Notes under the pieces: generated by a model | The model's input: only the letters and a program-made list of their open reading frames with translations | What the model was told of the DNA's origin: nothing | Databases searched by the model: none | Translations under genes and position numbers: made by a program | Part shown: positions 32,997 to 41,435 of the stretch, one piece after another | Layout: each line of letters starts with the position of its first letter | How positions within the stretch are numbered: the first letter of the stretch is position 1 | Source: CAVVYA01 sp964577835 | Lineage (GTDB): Bacteria > Pseudomonadota > Alphaproteobacteria > SMXQ01 | Direction: 5' to 3' | Assembly (NCBI GenBank): GCA_964577835.1 | Contig: CAZOBN010000001.1 | Location: forward strand, 27,688 to 91,687 | Length of the DNA stretch: 64,000 nucleotides

Positions 32997-34640
32997 TTAA
33001 TTGCCGGCCGCGTTCACCTTACGCTTGTAGAGCTGATAACGGTCATAGCTGGCGGCGAACTCGTAGTTCTGCCATTCCGCCGCAAACGCCGGCTGCATGA
33101 GGAAGTATTCGAGAAAATCGAATTCCTTGCCGCCGCACCAGGGGATGCCGGGAATCCGATCGATCACCACCAGACGGGGCTTGTGCTTCGCCAGGTCTTC
33201 GATCGTCATGCGACCGAACAGTTTTTCCGAATCCGTCATTTGCTCGGCCGTGTGATAACGCGGATCGCTTGGTTTGCAGCCTTCGTAGGCCCCTTGCAGC
33301 GGCCAAACGGTCAGAAAGCGCGACGCCTGCTTGATATTGACGTAGTTCATGGCCGGGAAGTGCGGATAGATGCCGGGCGTCAGCATCAGGACCGATGCGC
33401 CATTCGCATGCCGCTCGAGGATGCGCTGCCACTGGCCGGCCTGACTGGTTTCATAATCCATCTGATCATAGAGCGCGAAGCGCGCGGCACCCGCGAAGCA
33501 GTAGATGAGCAGAAGGAAAAGGCCGATCAGGGAACCGGCGGCACGGGCAGCGGCCTCGCCGCTCTTGTTGAGCTGATCCATCACCCTGGCGATCGCCCAT
33601 CCCAGCATGAGGATGGCCGCCATCTGGGCGGGCAGCAAATGGTACGGCCAGCCCTTGTCCTGAGAAACGCCCTCGATGGCGGCGGCCAGCGCGGCCACGG
33701 CGGTCAGGCGCGTCACATGGGGCCAGCGCTTGCGGAAAGCGGCGATCGTCAGCGGGATCAGCACGAACAGATAGGGTGCCAGGTGCTTGCCGGTAACGAT
33801 GTTGCCATAGCTGGTGCCGCCGATGTCCTCGTAGGCGCTCATCACCAAGGGCAGGACAAAATCGAAATAGGCGGGCGTGATCAACCATGCGAGCAGGACA
33901 TAGACGGCTATGACGCCGGCCATCAGCCACGGCACCGGATCCGCCAGAGCGCGACGGGGGCCACGAACCAGCAGCAGGTAGGCTTCCACCGCGACCGGAA
34001 CGATGAGGAAATGGGGTTTGAACGAGAATCCGAGGGCGGCAAGGACAGCGATCGAAAGCGACCACGGCCAAGCCACGGGCTTGTGTTCGCAGCGCACCGC
34101 CGCCAGCAAGAGATAGGGAATCATCCCCAGGGCCATCAGGTGCTCGCGCTGTCCGAACATCTCGCTCGGAAAGACGATCAGGATGAAGAGCAGGAGCGGG
34201 AGAAGCAGCAGCTTGATCGTGCGCTCCTCGGCGATCCTCAGAACGCCGAGGAGACGATAGCTCGCCCATGTCGCCCATATGGCCAGCGCCATGACGCAGA
34301 TCATCAAGGCGCTTGCGCTGCCGATCGGCAGAACCTCCGCCATCGCGACCGGCAGCAGGTTGAGCATGAAAATCAGCGGCGGGTTGACATCGATCACGTC
34401 GATGTAGAGGCGCTCGCCACCAAACCAGCGTTCTGCCACGGACAGGATGACCGCCACGTCCTGATTCATCGGCGGGAAGAAATAGGCAATGACCCAGAGC
34501 AGCGGCAACACGAGGAACACGCCGGGCAGAAGCCATGCGGCATCGCGCACGCCGAGGAACGACGTTGCCGTTCGAGAGGGCGCCGGCTGTGAGCCCCGCG
34601 TGCCGGCCGCCGGCCGCAGGGGAGAATCGGAAGATGTCAT
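32997..34640 (-). CDS. Polytopic membrane protein, GT-C glycosyltransferase-like
   Basis: 547 residues with about 11-12 predicted membrane helices between residues 35 and 405 and a C-terminal soluble domain of about 140 residues. The first periplasmic loop has an Asp just after helix 1 (FFPPMNQDVAVIL) followed by YIDVIDVNPPLIF, the arrangement of GT-C transferases that use polyprenyl-linked sugars. The soluble tail (RLVVIDRIPGIPWCGGKEFD) is like those of other dolichol/undecaprenyl-phosphate-sugar enzymes. It neighbours the GT2 plus SMR genes, which could supply such a donor. Specific function unknown. Confidence 0.75.
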   Translation of the reverse strand: MTSSDSPLRPAAGTRGSQPAPSRTATSFLGVRDAAWLLPGVFLVLPLLWVIAYFFPPMNQDVAVILSVAERWFGGERLYIDVIDVNPPLIFMLNLLPVAMAEVLPIGSASALMICVMALAIWATWASYRLLGVLRIAEERTIKLLLLPLLLFILIVFPSEMFGQREHLMALGMIPYLLLAAVRCEHKPVAWPWSLSIAVLAALGFSFKPHFLIVPVAVEAYLLLVRGPRRALADPVPWLMAGVIAVYVLLAWLITPAYFDFVLPLVMSAYEDIGGTSYGNIVTGKHLAPYLFVLIPLTIAAFRKRWPHVTRLTAVAALAAAIEGVSQDKGWPYHLLPAQMAAILMLGWAIARVMDQLNKSGEAAARAAGSLIGLFLLLIYCFAGAARFALYDQMDYETSQAGQWQRILERHANGASVLMLTPGIYPHFPAMNYVNIKQASRFLTVWPLQGAYEGCKPSDPRYHTAEQMTDSEKLFGRMTIEDLAKHKPRLVVIDRIPGIPWCGGKEFDFLEYFLMQPAFAAEWQNYEFAASYDRYQLYKRKVNAAGN

Positions 34641-34872
34641 GCTAAAACCCAGACCCGCCGAGTGAAGCCTTCGTTCTCTAGCGAAACGACCCTCGGGTAA
34701 GACGCATCGGTATCGAGCGGCAACACGCTAAGTCCCCCTGTGATTTTTTGGCCGATTGGACGGCCTTATGGAAATAACGTATACGACCAGAGTTGTGACA
34801 GAACAATAAGCTAGCCGGTCTTTGAGGCGAGATTGCGGCGGTCGTGCAGCTATCAACCCGTTGAAATCATTT

Positions 34873-35610
34873 ATGGAAAAGGCTGAATACGAGCTCATGA
34901 ATGCGGTCGAGGACCGCATGTGGTGGTACCAAGGCGCTCACGCGAACGCACTGGCTCTCTACCGGCTTCATCGGTCGCGATCGCCGGCCGACGGGCTGGC
35001 CTTGGACGCGGGCTGCGGCACCGGCGGGCTACTGGGAAAGCTCGCTCGCGCGGCCGGCGTCCCGCCGGTGGTCGGACTCGATTATGCCAACCGGGCCGCG
35101 GAGCTGGCGCGCGCCAAGACCGGGCGGCCCGTGGTTGTCGGTAGCGTCAATGCCCTGCCCTTCGCGGACGCATCCCTGAGCGCGATCTTCAGCATGGACG
35201 TGCTGTGCCACCGGGCGGCGGATCGCCATGTGGCGTTGCGCGAGGCACAGCGATGCCTGAAGACCGGCGGCACCCTCGTCATCAATCTTCCGGCCTATCA
35301 GTGGATGCATTCCAGCCACGACGAGCGGGTGCATAACGCCCGGCGGTTCACCCGCGGCGAAATCGTGGCCTTGCTGCATGGCGCAGGCTTCTCCGACGTG
35401 CACGCCAGCTACTGGAATATGGTCCTGTTTCCCCTCATGATGCTGCGCCGGAAGCTGGCGCCAGGCGCGGATAAAAGTGATGTACAGCTTTATCCTGCCC
35501 CAATTGAGGCCATATTTCGTGGCATTCTCGGATTCGAGCGCGCACTGATGCGGCTCGGAATCCGTTTACCGTTCGGCGGCTCGATCATCGCCGTTGCGAC
35601 GAAACAGTGA
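34873..35610 (+). CDS. Class I SAM-dependent methyltransferase
   Basis: 245 residues from ATG 34873 (MEKAEYELMNAVEDRMWWYQ). SAM-binding loop LDAGCGTGGLLGKLA (motif I), the acidic end of strand 2 in VVGLDYANR, and LREAQRCLKTGGTLVINLPA (post-I). The MWWYQGAHANAL start is typical of methyltransferases encoded in polysaccharide and lipid-glycan loci. 23 bp before the GT2 gene; a sugar or polyprenyl-linked acceptor is plausible. Confidence 0.85.
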   Translation: MEKAEYELMNAVEDRMWWYQGAHANALALYRLHRSRSPADGLALDAGCGTGGLLGKLARAAGVPPVVGLDYANRAAELARAKTGRPVVVGSVNALPFADASLSAIFSMDVLCHRAADRHVALREAQRCLKTGGTLVINLPAYQWMHSSHDERVHNARRFTRGEIVALLHGAGFSDVHASYWNMVLFPLMMLRRKLAPGADKSDVQLYPAPIEAIFRGILGFERALMRLGIRLPFGGSIIAVATKQ

Positions 35611-35633
35611 GAGCAGTTCCACCAGGTGGTGCC

Positions 35634-36614
35634 ATGACCCCGTCCAAGCCCTTCGCCCTATCCATCGTCGTGCCGGTCTATCGCGGCGCCGACACCGTCG
35701 GTACCCTGGTGGATGCCCTGGCCGAACTCGACATTCCCGGCGGCATCGAGGTCGTTCTGGTCAACGACGGCAGCCCGGACAACAGCGCCGACGTATGCCG
35801 CGCGCTGACGGCGCGGCGCGACATCGCCGTTTCCTTCGTCAATCTGGCGCGCAATTTCGGCGAGCACAATGCGGTGATGGCCGGCTTCCATCACGTGCGC
35901 GGCGCCTATGTCATCACCATGGACGACGATCTGCAGAATCCGCCGTCCGAGGTGAAGCGGCTCTACGAATATACCCGCGATAACGGCTTCGACGTGGTCT
36001 ATACGCGCTATAAGGAGAAGCGCCATGCGGCGTGGCGCAACCTGGGCAGCCGCTTCGCCAACCGGGTCGCCGATGTGCTGCTCGACAAGCCGCGCGGGCT
36101 CTATCTTTCGAGCTTCCGCTGTGTCAGCGCGTTCGTGACCGAGAACGTGATCCGCTATGAGGGCCCCTTCCCCTATATCGACGGGCTGATCATGCAGGTC
36201 ACCCAGAACATCGGCTCGCTCGAGGTCGAACATCTGCCGCGTGCCATGGGGCGGAGCAATTATACCCTGCGCCGCCTGATCCGGCTGTGGGCCAACCTGT
36301 TCTTCAATTTCTCGGTCATGCCGCTACGCCTCAGCGTGCTGCTCGGCTTCATCATGAGCGGGCTCGGCGTTCTCGGGGCCATCTTCGTGATCATCGAAGC
36401 CATTATGGTCAGGCCGCCGGCCGGCTGGGCATCGCTGATGGTCGCCGTCCTGCTGCTGTCGGGTATCCAACTGATCCTGATCGGCGTGGTCGGCGAATAC
36501 CTCGGCCGCGTCTTCCTCACGGCCAATCGCAAGCCGCAATATCTGGTGCGCGAGCTGGTACGGCCAGAGCCCGTCCTGCACAAGGCCAAACAGCCGGAGA
36601 TCCTGTCGCGATGA
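35634..36614 (+). CDS. Family 2 glycosyltransferase, polyprenyl-phosphate type (ArnC/GtrB-like)
   Basis: 326 residues. The catalytic GT2 domain (about 5-225) has LSIVVPVYRGADTV, VLVNDGSPDNSADV and the DxD-like TMDDDLQNPPSE. Two C-terminal membrane helices (about 235-260 and 268-295) and the order of motifs match enzymes that attach a sugar to undecaprenyl phosphate (ArnC, GtrB, DPM synthase). ATG 35634 with AGGTGG upstream. It overlaps the SMR gene by four bases, as expected for a donor synthase and its flippase. Confidence 0.9.
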   Translation: MTPSKPFALSIVVPVYRGADTVGTLVDALAELDIPGGIEVVLVNDGSPDNSADVCRALTARRDIAVSFVNLARNFGEHNAVMAGFHHVRGAYVITMDDDLQNPPSEVKRLYEYTRDNGFDVVYTRYKEKRHAAWRNLGSRFANRVADVLLDKPRGLYLSSFRCVSAFVTENVIRYEGPFPYIDGLIMQVTQNIGSLEVEHLPRAMGRSNYTLRRLIRLWANLFFNFSVMPLRLSVLLGFIMSGLGVLGAIFVIIEAIMVRPPAGWASLMVAVLLLSGIQLILIGVVGEYLGRVFLTANRKPQYLVRELVRPEPVLHKAKQPEILSR

Positions 36615-36949
36615 TCATCTACTACCTGTCGCTCGCCGCCGGCATTCTGCTCGGCGTCGGCGCGCAGCTCCTGCTCAAGGTCGGCGCCACGGGCGAGGGC
36701 AACCTGATGGCCCAGTTGTTCCGGCCGCAGACCATCATCGGCCTCGGTCTCTACGGCCTCGCCGCGTTCTTCTACATCATCGCGCTGCGCAAGATCCCGG
36801 TCACGGTGGCGTTTCCCAGCGTGGCGCTGAGCTATGCCATCATCGCCGTGCTGGGGGTGGTATGGCTCAAGGAGCCGCTCGGGCTGCTGCAGATGGCCGG
36901 CATCGCCATGATCATGGCCGGCGTGGTGCTGGTGAACTACCACGCCTGA
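36611..36949 (+). CDS. Small EamA/SMR-like membrane protein, candidate lipid-linked sugar flippase
   Basis: 112 residues with four hydrophobic helices, the size of a small multidrug resistance or ArnE/ArnF half-unit. Sequence features include AAGILLGVGAQLLLKVGATG (helix 1), PVTVAFPSVALSYAIIAVLG (helix 3) and a final helix with GIAMIMAGVVLVN. ATGA overlap with the preceding ArnC/GtrB-like gene suggests it flips the polyprenyl-phosphate sugar made there; drug efflux is the alternative. Confidence 0.82.
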   Translation: MIIYYLSLAAGILLGVGAQLLLKVGATGEGNLMAQLFRPQTIIGLGLYGLAAFFYIIALRKIPVTVAFPSVALSYAIIAVLGVVWLKEPLGLLQMAGIAMIMAGVVLVNYHA

Positions 36950-36958
36950 CCGGGCTGG

Positions 36959-38104
36959 CTATCCCGCCAGCACCTTCTTGACCGCCGTGACGACCTCCGC
37001 CACCTGATCGTCGGTCAGTTGCGGGAACATCGGCAGGCTCAGCACCTCGGCCGCCGCGCGCTCGGTCTCCGGCAGGCCCTTTCCGACGAGCCAGGTCTGG
37101 CCCTTGTAGGCGGGCTGCAGGTGCACCGGCACGGGATAATGCACGTTGGTCCCGATGCCGAGTTCACGCAGCTTGTCCTGCACCGCGGCGCGGTTGGGCA
37201 CGCGAATCACATACTGGTGAAACACATGGCTCGCGCCGGGACGGCGCGCGGGCAATGCGCATAGGCCTTTGAGGCCGCGATCGTAGGCGTCGGCAATGGC
37301 AACCCGGCGGGCGTTCTCGGCGGCGAGATACTTCAGGCGAACCCGCAGCATGGCTGCATGCAGCTCGTCGAGCCGCGTGTTCATGCCTTTGAGGTCGCTG
37401 ACATAGCGCTGGCGCCAGCCATATTCGCGCAAGGCGCGGACCTTCTCGTCGAGCGTGGCGTCATTGGTCGTGACGATACCGCCATCGCCGAAGGCGCCGA
37501 GATTCTTCGTCGGATAGAGACTGAAGGCAGCGGCACTGCCGAACGCGCCGACGTGCTTGCCGTTGAGCGTCGCACCGTGGGCCTGGGCGCAATCTTCGAT
37601 GACGGCGATGCCATGGCGCTTGGCGGCGGCGGCGATGGCCGTCATGTCCGCCGGCTGGCCATAGAGATGCACGACGATGACCGCCTTGATCCTGGGCTTG
37701 GCGCCCTGCCCGCCCGTCATCTCGCCGGCCAGCGCGGCATCGAGCGCCTGGGGATCGAGCGTGTAATAGGCGGGTTCGATGTCGCCGAGCACGGCGGTGG
37801 CGCCGACCAGCTCGATCGCGGCGACCGTGGCGACCGCCGTGTGGGACACGCTGAGCACCCCGTCGCCCGGCCCGATGCCGAGCCCGCGCAAGGCGATCTC
37901 CAGCGCGTCGGTGCCGTTGGCGACCCCGATGCCATGGGCGGCGGCGGCGAAGGCGGCGAACTCCTTCTCGAAGGCCGCGACTTCCTGGCCGAGGATATAC
38001 CAGCCGCCATCGAGCACACGCAGCACGGCGGCATCGATCTCCGCCTTGTGCGCGAGATAGCCGGCCTTGGGATCGGCTTGAAGGACGCGAAGGGACGCAG
38101 CCAC
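36959..38104 (-). CDS. DegT/DnrJ/EryC1/StrS aminotransferase for a nucleotide sugar
   Basis: PLP aminotransferase acting on a keto sugar nucleotide. GTG start with AGGAG six bases upstream. 381 residues; family motifs GWYILGQEVAAFE, GVANGTDALEIALR, VIEDCAQAHGA (PLP Asp), and the PLP lysine in SLYPTKNLGAFGDGG. The sequence type resembles 3-amino-forming enzymes (FdtB/DesV/TylB) more than PseC or ArnB. Last gene of rmlB-rmlA-SDR-aminotransferase, so the substrate is probably a dTDP-keto-6-deoxyhexose. Confidence 0.88.
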   Translation of the reverse strand: MAASLRVLQADPKAGYLAHKAEIDAAVLRVLDGGWYILGQEVAAFEKEFAAFAAAAHGIGVANGTDALEIALRGLGIGPGDGVLSVSHTAVATVAAIELVGATAVLGDIEPAYYTLDPQALDAALAGEMTGGQGAKPRIKAVIVVHLYGQPADMTAIAAAAKRHGIAVIEDCAQAHGATLNGKHVGAFGSAAAFSLYPTKNLGAFGDGGIVTTNDATLDEKVRALREYGWRQRYVSDLKGMNTRLDELHAAMLRVRLKYLAAENARRVAIADAYDRGLKGLCALPARRPGASHVFHQYVIRVPNRAAVQDKLRELGIGTNVHYPVPVHLQPAYKGQTWLVGKGLPETERAAAEVLSLPMFPQLTDDQVAEVVTAVKKVLAG

Positions 38105-38113
38105 GGAAGTCTC

Positions 38114-39109
38114 CTAGATGTATTGAGCGAGGTTACGGCGATAATAGTCGAGCGTGCGAGTGAGACCATCCGCGAGCGTCACCTTGGGCGACCAGCCGGT
38201 GGCGGCGCGGAAGGCGCGGTCGTCGGCCTCGTAGTCGCCGATGTCGATGCGTTTGCGGTCGGCGGGAAATTCACGCCGCTCGAACTTGCCCTTGCCGCCG
38301 TTGGCGGCGACCAGCGCGTCGGCCAGTTGATCGAGCGACACCGCACCGCCGCCGCCGAGATTGAACGCCTTGCCTTGCGCGGCGGGCGACTCGATAGCCG
38401 CCAGGAAGGCGTCCGCCACATCGTCGCCATAGGTGAAGTCGCGCTTCTGCTCGCCACCCCAGACCTCGAACGGCTCGCCTTCGAGCAGCCGGCGCACCCA
38501 GATTCCGACGAAGGTTTGGCGCGCATCGCGCACCCGCATGCGCGGACCGTAGCAATTGGTGAGACGCAGCGCGCTCACGGCGAGTCCGTGGACGCGGGCA
38601 TAGATGAGATGGTGTTGCTCGGCCGCCAGCTTGTGCACGCCATTGACGTCGGGCGGCCGCAGCGCATGGGCCTCGTCGACCGGCAGATAGTCCGGCGTGC
38701 CATAAACCTGCCGCGTGCTGGCATAGACGATGCGCACCTGGGGATTGGTCTTGCGGCACAGATCGAGAAGCCCGAGTTGCGCCGTCACGTTGGCCGCCAG
38801 GTCGCCCTGCGGGTCGCTCATCGAATCCATATGACTGGTGCGCCCGGCAAGATTGAACAGCGCATCGGCTTGCCCGACCAGGGGCGTCATCAGCGCGGCA
38901 TCGCCGATATCGCCGCGCCGCAGCGTCACGCGATTCGCGACATCGGAAAGATTGGCCTCGTTGGCCCCGCCTTCGGCGAGGAAGCTGTCGACCACCGTGA
39001 CCTGGGCGCCGAGCCCGGCCAAGCGGTGCGCCAGTGTCGAGCCAAGGAACCCTGCCCCGCCGGTGATCAGCGCGCGGCGGCCGGACCAGTCGTGTGCGGC
39101 GCCGCTCAT
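38114..39109 (-). CDS. NAD-dependent epimerase/dehydratase (extended SDR) with atypical active site
   Basis: 331 residues. NAD-binding ALITGGAGFLGSTLAHRL, NLAGRTSHMDSM, catalytic Ser/Thr in VYASTRQVYG. The usual YxxxK reads NGVHK (in PPDVNGVHKLAAEQ), so Tyr is replaced by Asn. LRLTNCYGPRM and GGEQKRDFTYGDDVADAFL follow as in nucleotide-sugar epimerases. Start overlaps the rmlA stop (ATGA). Acts presumably on a dTDP-sugar; without the tyrosine the chemistry may differ from simple 4-epimerisation. Confidence 0.88.
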   Translation of the reverse strand: MSGAAHDWSGRRALITGGAGFLGSTLAHRLAGLGAQVTVVDSFLAEGGANEANLSDVANRVTLRRGDIGDAALMTPLVGQADALFNLAGRTSHMDSMSDPQGDLAANVTAQLGLLDLCRKTNPQVRIVYASTRQVYGTPDYLPVDEAHALRPPDVNGVHKLAAEQHHLIYARVHGLAVSALRLTNCYGPRMRVRDARQTFVGIWVRRLLEGEPFEVWGGEQKRDFTYGDDVADAFLAAIESPAAQGKAFNLGGGGAVSLDQLADALVAANGGKGKFERREFPADRKRIDIGDYEADDRAFRAATGWSPKVTLADGLTRTLDYYRRNLAQYI

Positions 39110-39987
39110 GTCGCCGCGGTGCCGCTGCGCACGATTTCCTGCAGATAGGGGCCGAGCTGGTTGTTCTTGTTGCGCTCGGCCAGCTGCGCCAGGGCGTCGA
39201 AATCGATGTAGCCCATGCGGTAGGCGATTTCCTCCAGGCAGGCGATCTTGAGGCCCTGGCGCTCCTCGATCATCTGGACGAAGTTGCCGCCCTGCAGCAA
39301 CGACGCGGGCGTGCCGGCATCGAGCCAGGCATAGCCGCGGCCGAGACGCTCCACATGCAAGGTGCGGTGCTCGAGATAGACGTTGTTGAGATCGGTGATT
39401 TCGAGTTCGCCGCGCGGCGACGGCTTCAGCCGCTGGGCAATGTCGACCACCTGGTCGTCATAAAAATACAAACCGGTCACGGCATAGTTGGATTTCGCCT
39501 GCTTCGGCTTTTCGACGATGCGGGTCGCCATGCCCCCGTCGTCGAATTCGACAACGCCGTAGCGCTCCGGGTCCTTGACCCAATAGGCGAAGTTGGTCGC
39601 GCCCAGGCGGCGCGCGGCGGCTTTCTGCATCAGGGCGCTGAGGCCGTCGCCATAGATGATGTTGTCGCCGAGCGCGAGCGCGCAGCCGGCGCCGTCGATA
39701 AAGTCGCGGCCGATCAGGAAGGCCTGCGGAATGCCCTCGGGCCGCGGCTGCTCCGCGTAAGAGATGGACACGCCCCACTGGCTGCCGTCGCCGAGCACGC
39801 GCTGGAACTGCGGCAGGTCTTCCGGCGTGGAAATGAGCAGGATCTCGCGGATGCCGGCGAGCATCAGGGTCGATAGCGGATAATAGACCATCGGTTTGTC
39901 ATAGACCGGCAGGAGCTGCTTCGAGGTGGCCAGCGTGATGGGATGGAGCCGTGTGCCGCGTCCGCCCGCCAGAATGATACCCTTCAC
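39106..39987 (-). CDS. rmlA: Glucose-1-phosphate thymidylyltransferase
   Basis: Makes dTDP-glucose, the entry to dTDP-deoxysugars. GTG 39987 gives M-KGIILAGGRGTRLHPITLA; a GGGAGGT ribosome site lies five bases upstream, and the GTG overlaps the rmlB stop (GTGA). Motifs: SKQLLPVYDKPMVYYPLSTL, ALGDNIIYG, WVKDPERYGVVEFD and IVEKPKQAKSN. 293 residues, standard. The longer upstream frame lies in rmlB. Confidence 0.96.
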   Translation of the reverse strand: MKGIILAGGRGTRLHPITLATSKQLLPVYDKPMVYYPLSTLMLAGIREILLISTPEDLPQFQRVLGDGSQWGVSISYAEQPRPEGIPQAFLIGRDFIDGAGCALALGDNIIYGDGLSALMQKAAARRLGATNFAYWVKDPERYGVVEFDDGGMATRIVEKPKQAKSNYAVTGLYFYDDQVVDIAQRLKPSPRGELEITDLNNVYLEHRTLHVERLGRGYAWLDAGTPASLLQGGNFVQMIEERQGLKIACLEEIAYRMGYIDFDALAQLAERNKNNQLGPYLQEIVRSGTAAT

Positions 39988-41102
39988 GATTGACCTCCCG
40001 CCGCGGTGGTCCGGGCCGCCGCGGTTGCCGCTATTTTTGTTTCCGCTTCGGGCGCCAGCCCGAGCCGTTCGCCACTGTAACTGCCGCTGCGAATGCGCTG
40101 CCACCAGACGCGGTTGTCGAGATACCACGCGACCGTGTGCCTGAGGCCGTCGGCGAAACTCATGCGCGGACGCCAGCCGAGGTCGCGGCCGATGCGCGCG
40201 ATATCCATGGCGTAGCGCCAATCATGACCGGGCCGGTCGGTGACGAATTCGATGAGGTCGCGGCGCCGGCCGATGGCCCGGTCGGGCACGGCCTCGTCGA
40301 GCGCGTCGCAGATTGTCTCGACGACCTCGAGGTTGCGATGCTCCTCGCCGCCGCCGATGCCATAGGTCGTACCCACGGCTGCACGGGTCAGCACCAGCCA
40401 CAAGGCTTCCGCGTGGTCGTCCACATGCAGCCAGTCGCGCACATTGGCGCCCTTGCCATAGACTGGAAGCTTCTTGCCCTCCAGGGCATTGAGCGTCACC
40501 AGCGGAATGAGCTTTTCAGGGAACTGCCAGGGGCCGTAGTTGTTCGTGCAGTTGGTCAGCACGACCGGCAGGCCATAGGTATGGTGCCAGGCGCGCACCA
40601 GATGATCGGCCGACGCCTTGCTCGCCGCATAGGGCGAATTCGGCGCGTAGGGGCTGTCCTCGCTGAATTTGCCGTCGTCGCCGAGCGTACCGAACACCTC
40701 GTCGGTCGACACGTGGTGAAATCGGAACATCGCCTTGCGCGCGGCTGGCAAGGCCTGCCAATAGGCCCGCGCAGCCTCGAGCAGCACGTAGGTCCCGGTG
40801 ATATTGGTCTGGATGAACGCCGCGGGCCCATCGATCGAGCGGTCGACATGGGTTTCGGCGGCGAGATGCACCACCGCATCGGGCTGATGCCTGGCGAAGA
40901 TGGCGCTCACGGCGGCGGCATCCGCCACATCGGCCTGCTCATGGACATGGCGCGCGTGACCGAGCGCTTCTTCCAAGGCATCCGGACTCGCGGCATAGGT
41001 GAGCTTGTCCAAATTGACGATCTGCGCGTCGGTGCGGCGGATCAGAAATCGGACATAGGCCGAGCCGATGAAGCCGAAGCCGCCGGTCACCAGAATTTTC
41101 AC
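39984..41102 (-). CDS. rmlB: dTDP-glucose 4,6-dehydratase
   Basis: Converts dTDP-glucose to dTDP-4-keto-6-deoxyglucose. GTG 41102 gives M-KILVTGGFGFIGSAYVRF; the open frame upstream to 41195 has no family similarity. Motifs: HLAAETHVDRSIDGP, catalytic HHVSTDEVFGTLG with the Asp-Glu pair, YAASKASADHLVRAW (Tyr-Lys), NNYGPWQFPEKLIP and VRDWLHVDDHAEAL. 372 residues with a short Ala/Thr-rich tail. First gene of the sugar operon. Confidence 0.96.
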   Translation of the reverse strand: MKILVTGGFGFIGSAYVRFLIRRTDAQIVNLDKLTYAASPDALEEALGHARHVHEQADVADAAAVSAIFARHQPDAVVHLAAETHVDRSIDGPAAFIQTNITGTYVLLEAARAYWQALPAARKAMFRFHHVSTDEVFGTLGDDGKFSEDSPYAPNSPYAASKASADHLVRAWHHTYGLPVVLTNCTNNYGPWQFPEKLIPLVTLNALEGKKLPVYGKGANVRDWLHVDDHAEALWLVLTRAAVGTTYGIGGGEEHRNLEVVETICDALDEAVPDRAIGRRRDLIEFVTDRPGHDWRYAMDIARIGRDLGWRPRMSFADGLRHTVAWYLDNRVWWQRIRSGSYSGERLGLAPEAETKIAATAAARTTAAGGQS

Positions 41103-41435
41103 GATAAGCGGTCCTCGAACGAGGCGCTGGTCATCACAAGAGGGGAGCGTTGTTTCATGGCGCCAGACGCTACGCCACCGCTCCGTTTCACGCAAGATAC
41201 CGAGGTCATGAAGGGCTCCCGCCCGAAACCACTAAACCCAAGAATGGCTTGGGATTCTGGCGGTATTGCGGCGCCTCGTGCCGCGATCCCGCCGCATTGT
41301 TCTTAACATCTGGCAACCGAGGTCCGGAACCCATGGCGTGCAGGCCCGGTTGGAGGCATGCTTGTAGCCAAGGCCGGCCCACCCGAACGCGTGCCCCACC
41401 CCGCCCCGCGCGCGTTCAGACCCGAGGACAAAGCC
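41103..41435. other. Intergenic region between rmlB and the NDH-2 gene
   Basis: 333 bp between divergent genes with no gene that I can support. It should hold the rmlB operon promoter and the NDH-2 promoter. A GAGG about eight bases before 41436 sets the NDH-2 start. Some open frames run through it but are continuations of either neighbour. No repeats or clear hairpins noticed. Confidence 0.4.

Noticed and set aside
37358..39148. 596-residue open frame opposite the aminotransferase and SDR genes
   Set aside because: Antisense shadow; the minus-strand proteins have complete motifs and coupled start-stop overlaps.
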